The notes below the pieces were generated by a model. That model searched no databases. It had not been told where the DNA came from and saw only the letters and a program-made list of their open reading frames with translations. A stretch of 64,000 nucleotides of DNA from Bifidobacterium sp. ESL0704 (GTDB taxonomy: Bacteria > Actinomycetota > Actinomycetes > Actinomycetales > Bifidobacteriaceae). Location: assembly GCF_029392075.1 (NCBI RefSeq), contig NZ_CP113929.1, forward strand, positions 310,001-374,000, read 5' to 3'. Of the stretch, positions 38,617 to 46,048 are shown piece by piece. Within the stretch, counting starts at the first letter, position 1; the number at the start of each line of letters is the position of its first letter. The position numbers and the translations under genes are program-made.

Positions 38617-39831
38617 ATGGCGAAAACGCGGGAACTGCAGGAGCAGGAGTCGGAGCGTTCCGTTTCGCATAGGCAAGTGCCGGTGAGTCAAGCCGCGTCG
38701 AAAAAGGCCACTGCCGTCGCCAACGCCAATATCGCGCTGATCAAATATTGGGGTAAGGCCGACGAACGTCTGATTATTCCCCGTGCCTCGAGTCTTTCGC
38801 TGACCCTTGAGGGCCTGTCCACGCGGACTACGGTCGAGTTTGTGGAACCGGAATCGGCGTCACGGCTTTCCGCAAAGTCCGGATCGTCGACTTTACGGGA
38901 TGATGCTTCGCAAGTTCCTGATACGGTATCCTCTCAATTCGTATGCTCAGGATTGTCCTCAGAGAGAGCATCGGCTTCGAATGCCGGTTCCGTGGTTCCT
39001 GATGGTTCGCAATTCTACGATTCCTTGACCATCGATGGCAAAACGCAGCAAGGCTCATCGCTGGCCCGTGTCTCGAAATTCCTTGATATCGTGCGCGACA
39101 AAGCCGGTATTGCATTGCCCGCTTGCGTGACTTCGTCAAATACCGTCCCGTTCGGAGCCGGGTTGGCCAGCTCGGCGTCGGCGTTTGCGGCGCTCGCAGC
39201 GGCAGCTTCGAAGGCTGCCGGGCTTGAGCTGAGCCCGCGCGACCTGTCCCGCTTGGCCCGCCGCGGTTCGGGATCGGCCTGTCGTTCGGTTTTCGGCGGA
39301 TTGGTGAAATGGAATGCGGGACACGATGACGAAAGCTCGTATGCCGAACCGGTTGATGCCGGTGATATGGATCTGGCCATTATCGTCGTGCTGATAACCA
39401 GTGCCAAGAAGCCGATTTCCAGCCGTGAGGCCATGCGGCGCACCATCGCCACCTCGCCGCTTTACGACGCGTGGATCGATTCATGTGGCACGGATATGGA
39501 TGACGCGCTGGCGGCGATTCGTTCGGGCGATGTGCAGCGTTTGGGCGAGATCACTGAAGCCAACGCGCTTGGTATGCACGCGGCGATGATGGCAAGCCGG
39601 CCCGCCGTGTTCTATTGGTTGCCGCAGACTGTCGCCGCGCTGAAGGCTGTTGCCTCGATTCGCGCTGATGACGGCTTGGGCGCATGGTCGACGATGGATG
39701 CCGGTCCGAACGTCAAGGTGCTTGCCGACGGCCGCGACGCTGAACGTGTCGCTGACGAGCTGCGCAACCGTCTGCCCGGCTGCGAGATTGCGGTCCATCG
39801 GCCGGGTGCCGGCGTGCGTTTCCTGGATTGA
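38617..39831 (+). CDS. mvaD: Diphosphomevalonate decarboxylase
   Basis: Converts mevalonate diphosphate to isopentenyl diphosphate with ATP. It has about 404 aa. Diagnostic segments are VANANIALIKYWGKADERLI, SSLSLTLEG, the ATP loop GAGLASSASAFAALAAAASK, RRGSGSACRSVFGGLVKW and a final TMDAGPNVKVLADG. A non-conserved Ser-rich insert (about residues 78-135 of this start) makes it longer than the usual 320-340 aa, like the insert in mvk next door. The frame is open to 38545; ATG 38617 or GTG 38596 are both possible starts. Phosphomevalonate kinase and isomerase genes, often beside these in bifidobacteria, are not in the window. Confidence 0.93.
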   Translation: MAKTRELQEQESERSVSHRQVPVSQAASKKATAVANANIALIKYWGKADERLIIPRASSLSLTLEGLSTRTTVEFVEPESASRLSAKSGSSTLRDDASQVPDTVSSQFVCSGLSSERASASNAGSVVPDGSQFYDSLTIDGKTQQGSSLARVSKFLDIVRDKAGIALPACVTSSNTVPFGAGLASSASAFAALAAAASKAAGLELSPRDLSRLARRGSGSACRSVFGGLVKWNAGHDDESSYAEPVDAGDMDLAIIVVLITSAKKPISSREAMRRTIATSPLYDAWIDSCGTDMDDALAAIRSGDVQRLGEITEANALGMHAAMMASRPAVFYWLPQTVAALKAVASIRADDGLGAWSTMDAGPNVKVLADGRDAERVADELRNRLPGCEIAVHRPGAGVRFLD

Positions 39832-39862
39832 GCCATCGCTCGATTCGCTGAATCGTTGCTTG

Positions 39863-40104
39863 GCGTCATCATTTGCGCAATATTCTTAGAATAATGACGT
39901 TTGGCCGTTCTTACTGTTCATGGTTTGGGAATATTCTCAGATAATTGACGTTTTGCCGTTCTTATTGTCACTATTCTTGGATTATTCTCGGGCAATTGAC
40001 GTTTGCTTGTTCTTACTGTTCATGGTTTGGGATTATTCTCGGGAAAGTGACACTTGGCCGTTGTTACTGTTCATAGTTTGGGAATATTCCTGAAGTAGTG
40101 ACAT
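39863..40104. repeat. Tandem repeat array, family 4, 51-bp period
   Basis: The element TTGACGTTTGGCCGTTCTTA and variants repeat with TGAC at 39895, 39946, 39997, 40048 and 40099, exactly 51 bp apart. Each unit carries TTACTGTTCATGGTTTGGGA or a variant, then an ATTATTCTC segment. The first unit forms a hairpin (GTCATCATT with AATAATGAC). The array lies between mvaD and the gtrA-like gene and codes for nothing visible. Confidence 0.88.
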
Positions 40105-40216
40105 TAGGGTGCGGATCCTGCCGTCACCTTGTCATAGTGAATATGTCTTCCATGCGATGAATCAGTGGTAATTATACATTCTCGCCGGTGTTTGGCAGGC
40201 GTAGGTAGTTAAATGG

Positions 40217-40837
40217 TTGCTTGTGAAAAAGCTTATTGAACAACTGGTGAAATTCGGTTTGGTCGGCGTCATCGCTTTCGTCATCGACGAAGGTATCATG
40301 AACATCCTGATCGTCGCGCACGTCAACAACGTGGTGGCGAGCACCATTTCGTTCCTGATTTCATTGGTGTTCAACTACTGGGCCAGCATGAAGTACGTCT
40401 TCAAACACCGCGACGATATGGCCCGCTGGATGGAAGCGCTGATTTTCCTAGTCTCGTCCGTCATCGGTCTGGGAATCAACGAATGGATTATCTGGATGAG
40501 CACGCTCGGGATGCCTGCCAATGCCATCGTCGCTCAGCACGGCATGTATATCCTGCGTTCCAACATCGGCAAGATCGTCGCCACCGTGGTGGTCGCCATC
40601 TGGAACTTTGTCATTCGTAAGTGGCTGCTTGACGATCATTCCGGGCAGAACGATCAAGCCGCGAATCAAGCCGAATCGGTCGATTCGCGGGCTACGATGA
40701 ACGCTTCGGCGGCTTCTGCATCCGCGGCAGTGCCCGCTTCAGCCAGTAACGCTTCAGCTTCTGCGGCTCGGCGCAAGACTTTCGCCCAAAAGCTGGGCGA
40801 GTGGTCCATCGCTCATACCCCCAAGGGTTGGCAGTGA
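40217..40837 (+). CDS. GtrA family membrane protein
   Basis: A four-helix GtrA-family protein of about 206 aa. The family starts with LVKFGLVGVIAFVIDEGIMN and continues with ASTISFLISLVFNYWASMKYVF and an IWNFVIRKWLLDD end. These proteins are thought to move polyprenyl-phosphate-linked sugars across the membrane. It could serve the GtrB-like and GtrII-like enzymes, 7-12 kb upstream. The C-terminal 65 residues are a Ser/Ala-rich cytoplasmic tail (NASAASASAAVPASASNASA) with no known role. The start is TTG 40217 or GTG 40223; the ribosome site is weak. Confidence 0.88.
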   Translation: MLVKKLIEQLVKFGLVGVIAFVIDEGIMNILIVAHVNNVVASTISFLISLVFNYWASMKYVFKHRDDMARWMEALIFLVSSVIGLGINEWIIWMSTLGMPANAIVAQHGMYILRSNIGKIVATVVVAIWNFVIRKWLLDDHSGQNDQAANQAESVDSRATMNASAASASAAVPASASNASASAARRKTFAQKLGEWSIAHTPKGWQ

Positions 40838-40911
40838 TTTTTATTTCCGTTTCCATATGATTTTTTCATTGCAGGCATTAACAATCCTCTGAAATCTCCT
40901 GAATTCGCGAT

Positions 40912-41050
40912 GTTGGTGCCACCAAGATACCCAAAAATTGAAGATTGAACCAACAATCTTCGATTTTTAATGGTCTTGGTGCCACCAAGATGGCCAAAAT
41001 AGTGAGAATGGTTCTCATATCTTGCGATTAAGCCTATCTTGGTGGCACCA
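40912..41050. repeat. Palindrome array, family 5, first locus (CTTGGTGCCACCAAG)
   Basis: The palindromic core TTGGTGNCACCAA occurs at about 40912, 40974 and 41035, 61-62 bp apart. The spacer between the first two forms a stem of its own: AAAAATTGAAGATTG pairs with CAATCTTCGATTTTT. The array lies between the convergent gtrA-like and MFS genes. The family recurs at 43.0 and 48.5 kb. Confidence 0.9.
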
Positions 41051-41302
41051 ACATGGGGGAAACGGGAGATTTTTCTAGATAAATGTGGCAGCAGACAACG
41101 AATGAGAGTCATTAGGCGTGTATTTGCATGTAACGCGGCTAGATTGTCGATATTCGTTGACTGGGTTTGTGCCGAAAAAAACGCATGTCACGCAAGACTT
41201 CGCACAATGACGAGTCACTGATTCTTAGTAGTGGTTTCTACGGATTCGAAAAAAATACGCCGATATCCGCTACATGTCTATTAGCTATTCGTCAAGCATC
41301 AA

Positions 41303-42661
41303 TCAAACATTTATCTCGGTGAGCATCGGCGTTTCGGTGCTCTGCTTGATCTGGCGGAAACCAGTGAAGGAGAGCAGCAGCGAGGCGATGGCCAACACGC
41401 CGACGACCAGGAATCCGCCGTGCGAGCCCATGTGATCGATGAAGATGCCTGCGATGGCCGAACCAGCCGAGCCGCCGATGGAGTTCATCGCGCCAGTCCA
41501 CGCCATACCTTCGGTGAAGCGGGTGGGCGGCACCAAGTGGAGCATGAGCTGGTTGCCGTTGATCCACGTGGGCGACTGGCACACGCCGATGATCAAATAG
41601 ATGACCATGATGATCCATAGTTTGCCCGCGAACATGAACAGGCAGGTCCCGAGGTCCACCACAATCAGGCAGAAGTAGAAGCGTTTCCACAGCGGAATTG
41701 TCCAGTTCTTCGCACCGTAGAAGATCGCGCCGATCATCGAGGAGAATGAGAAGCAGGCGGAGACGAAGCCCACCCATTGGCGCATGTTCTGCTCGGTGGC
41801 CATGGCGACGATGGAGATGCCGGCGGCCGACTGGAAGGCGCCGATGCCGAACCAGGTGACGCACATCGCGATGAGGCCCGGCCCCCAGATAGATTGTCCG
41901 GATTTCAGCAGGCCGGCTTTCTCCTCCGCGGCTTCCGCACGTCCACGCAACTTGGCGGCTTTCAGCGCCTCACGCCGACGGTATTCCTTTCGTGAGATGC
42001 CGGCTTTGCGGGCGAGATCGGTCTGCGATGGCGGTTCCGTGGAAAGTTCTGTCAGGAACATCAGCGCGCCGACGATGACGCACATGCCGGTCACGGAGAA
42101 AGCGAGCACACCGGAAATCACGGCCAGGGTCGAGGCCAGAGGATTGCCGATGACCCACATCGCCTCGTCGAAGACGCCGGAAAGTGATAGCGCCCGGTCG
42201 GTGCGCACGCGGTCTCCGTGCAGCAGTGTCGTCCAACGCTTGCGCGACATTGCGCCCCACGGTGGTATGGCCGACATGAACGGCACGATGACGAACAGTA
42301 TCCAAGAGGGTACGCGAGCGGTGATGCACGAAACCATCGCCGTCGCTGCCACAATCCAGACGATGATGGTGGGAATGGAAACCTGACGCTGCCCGAACTT
42401 GTCGACCAGCTTACCGAGTACGGGGCTCATAATTGCCAACGCGATGGCCTGGACGGCGCTCAGTGCTCCGGCGAGCGTGTAGTTGCCGTAATAATGCTGT
42501 ACAGAAATGGTGATGGTCATGCCGACCATCGGGAAAGGCATGCACGCGATGACCGAACCGATGGCGAAGCGTGCGGTGTGCGGCATGCGCAATAGTTCGG
42601 CATAGCCTCCAAATAGGCGGTGGGAGGCGTCTTTGAGGCCAGAGACGGGTATAAAGCGCAT
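41303..42661 (-). CDS. MFS transporter
   Basis: A major facilitator superfamily permease of about 452 aa with 12 predicted helices and a long charged central loop (residues about 213-255, rich in Arg, Lys, Glu). The segment LGKLVDKFGQRQVSIPTIIV is the family's loop 2-3 signature. The substrate is unknown; no close drug or sugar motif stands out. The frame opens at 42835, but AAAGGAATT upstream and the following conserved helices support ATG 42661. Its end and start both face family 5 repeat arrays. Confidence 0.85.
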   Translation of the reverse strand: MRFIPVSGLKDASHRLFGGYAELLRMPHTARFAIGSVIACMPFPMVGMTITISVQHYYGNYTLAGALSAVQAIALAIMSPVLGKLVDKFGQRQVSIPTIIVWIVAATAMVSCITARVPSWILFVIVPFMSAIPPWGAMSRKRWTTLLHGDRVRTDRALSLSGVFDEAMWVIGNPLASTLAVISGVLAFSVTGMCVIVGALMFLTELSTEPPSQTDLARKAGISRKEYRRREALKAAKLRGRAEAAEEKAGLLKSGQSIWGPGLIAMCVTWFGIGAFQSAAGISIVAMATEQNMRQWVGFVSACFSFSSMIGAIFYGAKNWTIPLWKRFYFCLIVVDLGTCLFMFAGKLWIIMVIYLIIGVCQSPTWINGNQLMLHLVPPTRFTEGMAWTGAMNSIGGSAGSAIAGIFIDHMGSHGGFLVVGVLAIASLLLSFTGFRQIKQSTETPMLTEINV

Positions 42662-42977
42662 GGCTTTAGGAATTCCTTTCAAAATGCGTTGGGAAGTCTT
42701 GCGGTTGGTGGCAGCGGAGAAACCGGTTGGGCTATGAACGGCTCGTGTGTTGTGCTCGCGCGAGTCGATCGATGATTTAGGCTGATAAAAAATAACCTTT
42801 TTCTCTGCTTTCAGGCTCGATACTTTACCGGTCATGTACTACGACACGCGGTGAATTGCGCGGTAAACGAAGAATAAAACGTAAATCTTTTGCGAACGTA
42901 CGTAGAACGCGGTTTGGGTGTGCGAAACCAGACGCTGAGGGTGTCGTGAATTGTGAATATTGCCGATTTTCAGGTAT

Positions 42978-43116
42978 CTTGGTGCACCAAGTTGCCCGAT
43001 AACAGTCAATTGGACCTCCATTCTTCATTATTGAGGTATCTTGGTGCACCAAGTACCTGAAAAATGGATGATTTCACTTGAATTCTTCAAATTTTGGCGG
43101 ACTTGGTGCCACCAAG
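42978..43116. repeat. Palindrome array, family 5, second locus (CTTGGTGCACCAAG)
   Basis: Perfect 14-bp palindrome CTTGGTGCACCAAG at 42978-42991 and 43040-43053, and CTTGGTGCCACCAAG at 43102-43116: two steps of 62 bp. The palindrome extends to CAGGTATCTTGG and CCAAGTACCTG in places. Here the array lies between divergent genes, so it cannot be only a terminator. Confidence 0.92.
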
Positions 43117-43280
43117 ACGGCGAAAAGATGCAGCATCGGCCTCGTTCTGATTCAGGGATGTGCCAGAAATGTGTTGGATGCGGTGGGAGGATGGGGTGGA
43201 TTGACCTCGTTGCGTGATGCGTGCAGATACGCTGGTATTTTAAAAGTAAGCAAGCAACCGGAGCCAATGAAAGGCCATCT

Positions 43281-43964
43281 ATGTCGTCATCATCGTCGTC
43301 AATCGAGAAGCGGACCACGTTGCATTTCGTCCGTCACGGCAAGGTCGAGAATCCCGATCACCTGCTCTACGAACGGCTTCCCGGTTTTCATCTTTCGGCA
43401 TTGGGATTGCGCATGGCCCAGGTCAGCGGGCGTTACATTGCGGCGGACGCGCAGATGAACCAAGCAGTGGCGCTCTATTCCTCGCCGTTGGATCGCACAC
43501 GTGAAACAGCACAGGCAATTTTGGCGGAACTCAACCCGGTACGCGCCTCACGCGGGGAGGCTGAGCTTTCCATCGAAACCGACCCGCGACTCATCGAGGC
43601 GGGCAACGAGTTTCGTGGTCTGCGCATCGGCTACGGCAAGGCCGCTCTATGGCGACCGCGGAGCCTCAGACTCGTGCGCAACCTTTGGCGGCCCAGCTGG
43701 GGGGAGAGCTATCGGCACATCGCGGACCGGGTCGGCGATTTCGCGCAGGAGATGGTGCGCCGCCACCCCGGGCAGCAGGTGATCGTCGTGAGCCACGAAT
43801 CGCCGATCTGGAGCTATCGGCACATGCTGGAAACCGGCCATCCGGAACACAATATGTTGCTGCGGCACACCGCGCTCGCCTCGATCACCTCGATCACCTA
43901 CGACAGCAAAACCGGCGAAGTGCTCGACATCGCCTACGTCGACCCGGCCAAGGACGTGGAATAG
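43281..43964 (+). CDS. Histidine phosphatase family protein (phosphoglycerate mutase-like)
   Basis: A phosphohistidine-dependent phosphatase or mutase of 227 aa. The catalytic motif is TLHFVRHGKVENPDH with LRHG-type RHG. It is followed by YSSPLDRTRETAQAIL, the acidic GNEFRGL region and VIVVSHESPIWSYRHML with the second His. The group includes phosphoglycerate mutases and many small-molecule phosphatases, and the substrate cannot be read from sequence. The start at 43281 follows GAAAGGCC; the longer frame from 43221 has no added support. It is monocistronic, between two repeat arrays. Confidence 0.88.
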   Translation: MSSSSSSIEKRTTLHFVRHGKVENPDHLLYERLPGFHLSALGLRMAQVSGRYIAADAQMNQAVALYSSPLDRTRETAQAILAELNPVRASRGEAELSIETDPRLIEAGNEFRGLRIGYGKAALWRPRSLRLVRNLWRPSWGESYRHIADRVGDFAQEMVRRHPGQQVIVVSHESPIWSYRHMLETGHPEHNMLLRHTALASITSITYDSKTGEVLDIAYVDPAKDVE

Positions 43965-44004
43965 GATTGGCGTTTGCTCGTGCATAGAGATAATGGCGGA
44001 ATAA

Positions 44005-44206
44005 TGGCGGTTTTGTGACGCTGGGAGTTTGGTTTGCGTCGTGATTCTTCCAACAACGTTGCGTGTTGGCGGTTTTGTGACGTTGGGAGTCTGGTTTGTG
44101 TCGTGATTTCTCCATTATCGTTGTTTGTTGGCGGTTTTGTGACGTTGGGAGTCTGGTTTGTGTCGTGATTTCTCCGCTATCGTTGTTTACTGGCAGTTTT
44201 GTGACG
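44005..44206 (+). repeat. Tandem repeat array, family 6, 62-bp period
   Basis: TGGCGGTTTTGTGACG occurs at 44005, 44067 and 44129, and with one mismatch at 44191: exactly 62 bp apart. Each copy is followed by GGGAGTCTGGTTTGTGTCGT or a close variant and GTGATTTCTCC. Unlike most other families it shows no strong hairpin. It lies between the phosphatase gene and the gene at 44378. Confidence 0.92.
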
Positions 44207-44377
44207 CTAGGAGCGCGGCAAAGTGCCGTTGGTGTTTCGCCTGGTCCGCCGCGGTTGCTAGGGCCGCTGGCTGGCTTGACGCGGAATCGGATGCGTCGGC
44301 GTTGTCATAGCCGCGGATGGATTACGATAGAGTGAGAACAAGAACCGGCAATTGGCAGTAGAGGCAAAGGAGCGAAT

Positions 44378-45346
44378 ATGGCGGTTGACATTGAGGGTGG
44401 CATCATCAAGGATGGGGAATTGGCTCGTTTGGCTTTGATGCCCGGTGTGCGGGATGCGGCGCAGGCAGGCGTCGATCTCATTGCGCTTTGGCCGTTGGAT
44501 ACGGCGCAGAAATTGAGCAATGACGCGAAATATGCCGAAGACCTGCAGGTTTTGGTCTGCCGGGCCGTCGCCGAGGTCATTACCGGCGAGGAAATTCCCA
44601 TGGCGGACGCGGAATTCGTTTATGAAGGTGCGGTGAGTATACCGGGACGCCCTCAGTCGATGGTCGACGCGTTGATTGACGTCAATGATGCGTATGAGCA
44701 GATGGAGGACTATTCCCGTTCTGGCGACACTTCGTTGGTGATGGCCGGTGCCGGCGAGCTCAATGTCGGTTGGGACGAGAAAACGGTGAAGGCCGTCGCC
44801 GCCGCGCTTGAGGAGATCGAGCAGGCCGCCGGTGCCAGCGCTGTATCGGGCGAAGACGGGCAGGGCGACGATTGGGAAGACGATTCCACCCCGCACGGTC
44901 CTGACGTCGAGTCTGTGGCCCAGCGTTTTGCGGTGGTACTGGCCGCGATCAGCGGGCTGTTCGGTCTGGTCGAAAGCGATGATGGCGCCTCTGCGGATGC
45001 CGCCGTCCGAAACGCGACTCCGATCATGCTTTATATCAACGAATTGTGCGAGCGCATGGCGATTCCGCGCATGTACCTGACCAGCGGGCAGTTCAAGGAT
45101 TTGGTAGCTAAGTACCGTGCGGTGGCAGGTTCCGGCAATGGAGATGGTTCACTCGCCGCAGTGGCCGAGTTTGTGGCGCCGCTCGCCAAGGCCGAGTGGG
45201 AGAAGCACCATAACGACGTCATCTACGATCCGGTGGCGGTGGCCAAGGCCGAGAAGGAGAAGGAAGAGAAGATCAAGAAGGCCAAGTTGGCCGAGAAATT
45301 CAAGGATATCCCCGAAGACAAGAACAAGCCGCCCGTGGAGCTGTAG
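44378..45346 (+). CDS. Uncharacterised acidic cytoplasmic protein
   Basis: A 322-aa protein that I do not recognise. It has no signal peptide or membrane helix. It starts MAVDIEGGIIKDGELARLAL. An Ala/Glu/Asp-rich central part includes AVAAALEEIEQAAGASAVSG and GQGDDWEDDSTPHGPD. A helical region follows (FAVVLAAISGLFGLVESDDG), and the end is Lys/Glu-rich (KAEKEKEEKIKKAKLAEKFK) and probably a charged coiled coil. AAAGGAG before ATG 44378 and codon use support a real gene. It is followed by a strong terminator, and no neighbour suggests its role. Confidence 0.8.
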   Translation: MAVDIEGGIIKDGELARLALMPGVRDAAQAGVDLIALWPLDTAQKLSNDAKYAEDLQVLVCRAVAEVITGEEIPMADAEFVYEGAVSIPGRPQSMVDALIDVNDAYEQMEDYSRSGDTSLVMAGAGELNVGWDEKTVKAVAAALEEIEQAAGASAVSGEDGQGDDWEDDSTPHGPDVESVAQRFAVVLAAISGLFGLVESDDGASADAAVRNATPIMLYINELCERMAIPRMYLTSGQFKDLVAKYRAVAGSGNGDGSLAAVAEFVAPLAKAEWEKHHNDVIYDPVAVAKAEKEKEEKIKKAKLAEKFKDIPEDKNKPPVEL

Positions 45347-45409
45347 GCTTTACAACGGTGAGCCGATCCGGGTGAACCCCGGTTTCGGCTTTGCCTGAAA
45401 CGGTACATA

Positions 45410-45456
45410 TACGAAACGTGCGCTACCTACAACATCGTGGTAGCGCACGTTTCGTA
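45410..45456. terminator. Strong bidirectional terminator
   Basis: TACGAAACGTGCGCTACC (45410-45427) pairs perfectly with GGTAGCGCACGTTTCGTA (45439-45456). It separates convergent genes. Confidence 0.9.
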
Positions 45457-45469
45457 TGAAAGCCGGTTT

Positions 45470-45667
45470 TTACTTGGTCGCTTTCCGATGCCTCTTAAGG
45501 GGGTTCATATCGGTGTGGCCCATATAGCCCCGGGCCGGTTCCCCGCCCGAACCGGGCAGTTCCGTCTTGCCGTCATGGCCGCCGCCGGGCCTTGTATTGG
45601 CGTCAAACGGCGGTTCCTTGAGGTCTGCGTTCTTCGGATTCTTGGTTGAGTCAGCTGAATTCATCAT
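45470..45667 (-). CDS. Small hydrophilic protein of unknown function
   Basis: A 65-aa frame starting MMNSADSTKNPKNADLKEPP and ending with a basic tail. It is rich in Gly, Pro, Lys and Asp, with no helix or signal. GGAAGGG lies seven bases before ATG 45667 on the minus strand, a good ribosome site, and a strong terminator lies just beyond the stop codon. These support a real gene. No family is recognised. Its promoter region contains the GGTTGCT microsatellite. Confidence 0.55.
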   Translation of the reverse strand: MMNSADSTKNPKNADLKEPPFDANTRPGGGHDGKTELPGSGGEPARGYMGHTDMNPLKRHRKATK

Positions 45668-45824
45668 GTTCATTCCCTTCCGAACAACCACACACGTCGT
45701 GATATGTCGGTTTTCCCAACAAGCGTTGGATATGTATATGTACCTTTATTAATCCATTGTAACGGATTTTTGTAAAAATTGCAGATTTTGGCTTGTATCT
45801 GATTATTGATTAACTGAGATGATT

Positions 45825-45920
45825 GGTTGCTGGTTGCTGGTTGCTGGTTGCTGGTTGCTGGTTGCTGGTTGCTGGTTGCTGGTTGCTGGTTGGTACAGGT
45901 ACAGGTACAGGTACAGGTAC
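45825..45920. repeat. Heptanucleotide and hexanucleotide microsatellites
   Basis: Nine full copies of GGTTGCT (45825-45887) and a partial copy, then four copies of GGTACA (45892-45915). This lies upstream of the small gene at 45470-45667 and downstream of the DUF805 gene. Open frames on both strands across it are artefacts of the repeat. Such tracts change length by slippage. Confidence 0.95.
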
Positions 45921-45987
45921 GAGTAGGGGCGTAGCAGCCGAACACACGTTTGCCGGATTATATACGATTATTGACTTGACTATACAA

Positions 45988-46030
45988 TCGGCCCTTTGGA
46001 TTCATCTTGCAGACGCATCCAAAGGGCCGA
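45988..46030 (-). terminator. Terminator of the DUF805 gene
   Basis: TCGGCCCTTTGGAT (45988-46001) pairs with ATCCAAAGGGCCGA (46017-46030), 18 bp past the stop codon of the minus-strand gene. Confidence 0.85.
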
Positions 46031-46048
46031 CAGCGGTTTGATCATCGC

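Noticed and set aside
42978..43116. CRISPR array
   Set aside because: Repeats are only 14-15 bp, the spacers are partly similar to one another, copy number is three, and no cas gene is in the window. The other arrays fail for the same reasons.
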